In this document: in pieces, positions 59,901 through 64,000 of the stretch | Layout of the letters: every line of letters begins with the position of its first letter | Position numbering within the stretch: position 1 is the first letter of the stretch | Source: Acheta domesticus | Lineage: Eukaryota > Arthropoda > Insecta > Orthoptera > Gryllidae | NCBI GenBank assembly: GCA_031308135.1 | Contig: JAHLJT010009419.1 | Location: 64,686,723-64,750,722 of the forward strand | Direction: 5' to 3' | Length of the DNA stretch: 64,000 nucleotides | Position numbers and translations under genes: made by a program | The notes under the pieces: model-generated | Told to the model about the DNA's origin: nothing | What the model saw: the letters and a program-made list of their open reading frames with translations, nothing else | Database searches by the model: none

Positions 59901-61835
59901 TTGAATGCATTTAAGAAATTATATTAGAAGTTATCAATAAACTTTGGAATTGCCTTCCAAAGTAATAGTACGAAATGGTTGAAAATCAATTCATGAAGGA
60001 CTACGTCGTTTTAATATATCATAACCAATTATCGCAAATTAAAAAAGTTAATAAAATATTCTTGGATTTAAAATAAATTATAAGCTGACTGTATTATTTC
60101 TGCTAATATATCTTTTTTCGTGCATTATTGTAACATTATCAACCCTGCAATTAGTATTAGAGGAGAATTAGTGTTGATAAAAATGTATACTAATATTTTA
60201 ATCAGTATGGTATACTATATTGTAGTCCCCAAGGAGGCTAAAAATGGCAATTATAATATACTTTATTGTTTCCGAAACTCAAGAATACATCAGTATATCA
60301 ATAAATAATTTTTATTTAGAATCATTCGTATTTTGATTCTTTATTGACGCAAATTGAAGAACGTATCGTGACATTTCTTTTCAATAGACAATCATCTCAA
60401 GAGACTAAGGTAAGATTCCGGAAAATCATGCTATAGGAATTAGCCGAACATGACGGAGAAAATTCAGCACAGTGAATGTCAATGTTCACCGAACATCCCA
60501 TATGACTAATACTCTTGCTTTTCGAATTATTTGACGATATTTCATTGCTATCCCGCAAAGCATATAACTAAAAATCTATAAAAGATCAGAATACGCAGAA
60601 ACAAATCCTCAAAAGAAACTTATGAAATTCTTACTTACAAAAATTATTTCGTTCATAATGAAGGTCTACATTCAGACTTCTACTGAGAAATAATGTACTA
60701 GATTCCAATGTTCTTCCCAATTTAACACATACTTCGAATGATTTCTTATGAACTAAAGTAAAACGAAAGAAATTACATAAAAATCCGTGTACACGTTATA
60801 AAATATGAGAGACATAAGACAATAAAACTATACGCTATACTCCCCACAACAAGCAACCCGCTTTATGTAAATGTTAATATCTCAACTTTGAGCGAAGTGT
60901 GGCTCATCTTGTTTTTTTTTCAAGCCCTTCATAATATATTTCGGTTTGTTTACACTTGTCAAATAGTAGGTCGGGACCTCGATTTCACTTGCGAAGCTCT
61001 GTTCGACCTTAAAGCAATGCATTGAATGTAGGATCTACAGACGAAGAAAAAGCTTATTATGATGACTGCGCTCTTCTCTGCTTCTTTCTATACTTCCTTT
61101 GTGTAGACCTAGAAAAAGGAAAGTTCATTCTGATATTGTGCGAACTATATTTTCTCTTTGCATTCTTAGCGATTTATTTGAGTGAATTATGAACCATGTA
61201 CACAGAGAAAAGGAAAGCAAGCAAGTTCACTCGCAGTGAGTTTTGGAGTTTCCTACTTCGTATAGTGATAGGTAAACTATTTTTTCACTTTGGAGATAGA
61301 ACCAGGTGAAAAATACTAAGTTGTTTTCCATATTTATTTGTAATGAAATGCCTACACCTTTTTCTCTTATTTACTTTTTCCGTACAATCACATTTTCTTG
61401 ACATAAATAGCATTAGGATAGCAGAGAATTTAAAAAATGAGTTTTCAACCTATTCATTATATTTTCGGGTAATTATTGATTCATTACTAGTGCTCTTTAG
61501 CAGCATGAATGCTTTTAATCAAAGGCCACTAAATGGTTTTGCAGAAGCTGGCAAGCACATTGCTCAAGAACAACAAATAAAATACAATCGTGTAACACTG
61601 CAATAAATAAAATATTTAAAAAAAGTCTAACAAATACGTACAGTATGTGTGCAGCAATTACAACAATTCTTTATATAAAAGTAAAATTAAAACGTTGCTG
61701 TTACATTACGCAACATGTAAACAACAAATATGTAACAATCGGCGGCATCTTCCTTGGAGTACTTCATGTAATCAGGTATGTCGTATGCAGTGACGCACTG
61801 TGTATGAGAACTCAGTCGGTGCGTGCAGTGTGAGA
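56969..61835. other. AT-rich DNA with a duplicated 75-bp word
   Basis: Two related segments, 57152-57227 and 58053-58134, share CTGCAGAAGATTAATGTTTG and AAGGCGCCC. Between them GACGATCAGGATTTACG also occurs twice. A GC-raised patch at 59340-59560 is unassigned. Frames of 62 to 89 codons show no known domain. Confidence 0.45.
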
Positions 61836-61837
61836 AT

Positions 61838-61988
61838 GGGTTGATTTATTAATTGATTATTTCTTGTTTCCGGGTGCATCAACTGGTATGGTCATTTGTC
61901 CCGTTAGTGAAGTGAATGTTTTAAATCGGGAGGTGACGGTGTACCTTTCCCCAAAGATCGGGCGCCGATCTACACATCAGCTGTAGTA
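61838..61988 (-). mobile_element. S1 SINE, 3' end
   Basis: GGTTGATTTATTAATTGATT tail remnant, then TTCCGGGTGCATCAACTGG, GGTCATTTGTCCCGTTAG, TCGGGAGGTGACGGTGTACC and GGGCGCCGATCTACAC. The rest is absent. Confidence 0.65.
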
Positions 61989-62064
61989 GGTCAGCGAAAA
62001 TTGCCATTTAGGGCAAGGTTTAATTGTTTTTTTATATTCTTAAAATAATAGTTTTGTTCTTCTG

Positions 62065-62258
62065 TTGGAAAACCGAAAACTTAAGAAAATGTCAAAAAAC
62101 TTTAGGCGATAGATGTAGTCGAAAAAATGTTGGGTGGCGATAGATGGCTTGACAGCTGTCAAGAGTATTGGCAAGTCTGAAAAGTTAGCCGAGACCAAAC
62201 GAAACAGCAAACTAATACGTGAAAGTCTGTGCCATTCTGTAGCACCATTAATTTTTTC
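62065..62258 (-). repeat. Family A repeat, 5' fragment
   Basis: On the minus strand TGGTGCTACAGAATGGCACA, GTATTAGTTTGCTGTTTCG, TGCCAATACTCTTGACAGC, CCATCTATCGCC and GACATTTTCTTAAGTTTTCG are collinear with the first 170 bp of the 29.2-kb copy. The 310-bp units are missing. Confidence 0.65.
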
Positions 62259-63025
62259 TTCCACCTTGAATATGAAGAATGTACAGAGGGCCATGGAAGT
62301 GGATAGTAATCGGGGAAGGTTAAATGGAAAGGATTCTTAACATCCTCTCATCCCTAAGCATATCAACATGCTGTATTCCTGATACAAGGAAAACATTAAG
62401 AGATGGAATTATCTAACATGTTTAAAATGTATGCATCTTCATCAGGACAGAAAATACCATGAATTTTTTAAAATAAAATACACGAATAGTAGGAATATTT
62501 ACAATTAATGTATTAAAATACTGTTAAACGTGAGTGTGTTTACAGCAATATATTTTGTATATATTGTTTTTTTTATTTAAAGAGTTTGTTTTGTGCGTTT
62601 TGACTTTACATTGTCAGTGATACTGTTTTGTTTGTCATTCCCTTTTTTTAAAATCTTGATTCTTCCTATTCAACACATGTTTCACAGGGAGTTTCAAAAT
62701 AATAATTCGTAACATTTTGGAAAGACACCGCAGTCATCCGGCAGGCTAGTAACCTTCATCCATGAGTTGTATCGAATTAAAAGAGGTAATTAATTTTTAT
62801 TCTAATATTTGTTCAGTTAATTTTATATATAATTTTAATTTGCGAGTTCATTAAATGTTCATGGTGGGCAGAACATAACTTTTGCGTATCGTGAAGGTAT
62901 ACGGCAATGTTGTTTCGAGTTAAGAAATTTGAATTTATTAGTGAATTTAGTAGTTCTCTGACTGAGGGAATACGGTAGCTCATTATGCCGGCAAGCACCT
63001 TGGGAGGAGACAACGTTGCAGGTCA
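62259..63025. other. AT-rich DNA, no gene recognised
   Basis: A minus-strand frame at 62813-63013 lies right beside the CpG island but starts with TTG, has its first ATG 30 bases in, and has no known domain. It is not supported as a gene. Confidence 0.4.
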
Positions 63026-63029
63026 TCTA

Positions 63030-63440
63030 GCCAGGAATTTTCCGCGCCGCAAATGCGCTAGGTCCGCAGGGGATTCTCTGCCTCTCGCAGTGCTCTATCG
63101 CCCTGGATCAACCGCACGCACCTGGTAGTGCGCCAGCCGGTAGGCCTCGATCACCCACCGGGATACAACGCCGCTCGAGGAAGCAGAGCAGAAGGTGACG
63201 TTCGCTTTCCCAGGCTCCTTCCCACCCTGCCCGGAGGCACCTCCCCCTCCGCGCCTCGCCCCGCCCTCCCCGCCCCGCCCCCTCGCAGACGCCAGACCCG
63301 TTAGGTGCATCTGATGGCGAACCCACGCACTCACGCACGCACTCGGCGCGCCGCGCCGGCAGGAACCGGGGCGCCCGCGCCCGCGCCCGCCCGATCGCCC
63401 AGGGCGACAGCTCCCTAGAACGAGTCTTCATCAGCGGGGC
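63030..63440. promoter_or_regulatory. CpG island with GC boxes
   Basis: About 400 bp, very CpG-rich, with CCCCGCCCCC-type Sp1-like boxes near 63277 and several overlapping low-complexity frames. It is the strongest island at this end of the window. It may serve a gene beyond the window edge; the direction is not clear. Confidence 0.45.
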
Positions 63441-63621
63441 GTTGCCAGTAGCACGGGGACCAGGCTCTGGGAAGAGCTGCCGCCGGTTGAGGAAGATCCG
63501 TACAGGTCTGGAGAAGAGAATCTTTCCTGGGATTCCACAAAGCGATGCTATCTTGATAACTCCGAAGTCGAAAATTAAAATCTCAGTTGAAATCGTAGGC
63601 TTTCGCGGCTGGAGTCATGTG

Positions 63622-63767
63622 GATGATCTTGGCTGTCCGGGTGACGCCGCGTCGAAGGCTGTGTTGCCGACGTTTCGACCATCTTGTCGTGGTCTTTCCT
63701 TTCCAGCCCTGAGGAAGACCACGACCACAGCCTTCGACGCGGCATCACCCGGACAGCCAAGATCATC
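63622..63767. repeat. 42-bp inverted repeat with nested hairpin
   Basis: The arms 63622-63663 and 63726-63767 are reverse complements at 41 of 42 positions. The 62-nt loop contains a second inverted pair (TCGTGGTCTTTCCT and AGGAAGACCACGA). It also has GCCGACGTTTCGACCATC, which reads on the minus strand as GGTCGAAACGTCGGC, as in the hammerhead-like motif at 42.37 kb. The CTGATGA box is not intact here. It probably belongs to a terminal repeat of a Penelope-like or retrozyme-like element. Confidence 0.8.
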
Positions 63768-63784
63768 TAAAATCTCTGTTACTC

Positions 63785-63985
63785 ACATCTCTATCCCTCA
63801 ATATATCGATCAATCGCATCTCCATCTCTTGCATTTCGTTCACTTGCATCTCGTTTACTCGCTTCTCCATTACTCGCATCTTGTTCAGTCTCATTTAGAT
63901 TACTCGCATCTCGATTACTCGCAACTCGATTACTCGCATCTCGTACACCCCCACTCCGATCACTCGCATCTCGATCACTCGTCAA
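63785..63985. repeat. 15-bp minisatellite (ATTACTCGCATCTCG)
   Basis: About a dozen diverged copies of a 15-bp unit. Since 15 is a multiple of three, frames stay open on both strands (HLDYS-like repeats on plus, DASNR-like on minus), which explains the apparent 185-codon frame from 63442. It begins about 20 bp after the fold-back. Confidence 0.8.
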
Positions 63986-64000
63986 ATACACACATATAGG

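Noticed and set aside
62813..63013. A minus-strand frame next to the 63-kb CpG island as a gene start
   Set aside because: The apparent start is TTG, the true ATG lies ten codons in, an in-frame stop is just upstream, and nothing in the peptide is recognisable.
63442..63999. A 185-codon frame with HLDYS repeats
   Set aside because: It crosses the fold-back and the 15-bp minisatellite; the unit length is divisible by three, so the frame stays open without coding.

Overview
This window looks like non-coding, transposon-rich nuclear DNA from an animal, most likely an arthropod. The composition is strongly AT-rich, with ten or so short GC- and CpG-rich islands. There are no operons and no compact genes. 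The two RNA genes are tRNA-Tyr genes with a 17-nt intron after the anticodon, a nuclear eukaryotic arrangement, and their 3' halves closely resemble insect tRNA-Tyr. Relics of a Jockey-type non-LTR retrotransposon, a Penelope-like element, a PIF/Harbinger transposon, hAT-like MITEs and tRNA-headed SINEs fit a large, repeat-laden arthropod genome. I could not identify the species, and I found no cellular protein-coding gene that I can name.

Layout. 1-5.0 kb: AT-rich DNA, a CpG island (3.12-3.42 kb), a 490-bp pyrimidine tract and a 0.7-kb segment with splice-like signals. 5-12 kb: AT-rich DNA, a CpG island at 8.9-9.2 kb, a GC-rich block with a 12-bp tandem array (10.0-11.2 kb), a SINE and a Penelope-like GIY-YIG relic (11.87-12.2 kb). 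13-16 kb: two convergent tRNA-Tyr genes. 16.9-24 kb: SINE pieces, a hAT-like MITE, a 21-bp perfect hairpin and a second low-complexity GC block (23.1-24.1 kb). 26.75-27.4 kb: the Jockey-like relic. 29.2-30.85 kb and 50.7-52.1 kb: two copies of an unclassified repeat (called family A here) built on internal units of about 310 bp, with fragments elsewhere. 31.6-38.1 kb: SINEs, two hAT-like MITEs and an internally deleted Harbinger element with terminal inverted repeats. 42.3-42.6 kb: a hammerhead-ribozyme-like motif next to a 24-bp palindrome. 43.6-57 kb: microsatellites and several members of a long SINE family (called S1 here). 63-64 kb: a CpG island, a fold-back structure and a 15-bp minisatellite.

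How the parts relate. Apart from the two tRNA-Tyr genes, which have box sequences and T-run terminators suitable for RNA polymerase III, everything clearly recognisable is mobile or repetitive. S1 alone contributes at least ten pieces in 64 kb and family A at least six. The CpG islands may be promoters or first exons of genes lying mainly outside the window, but nothing here proves it. The most interesting items are family A, the hammerhead-like motif and palindrome at 42.4-42.5 kb, the related fold-back at 63.6-63.8 kb, and the two convergent intron-containing tRNA-Tyr genes.
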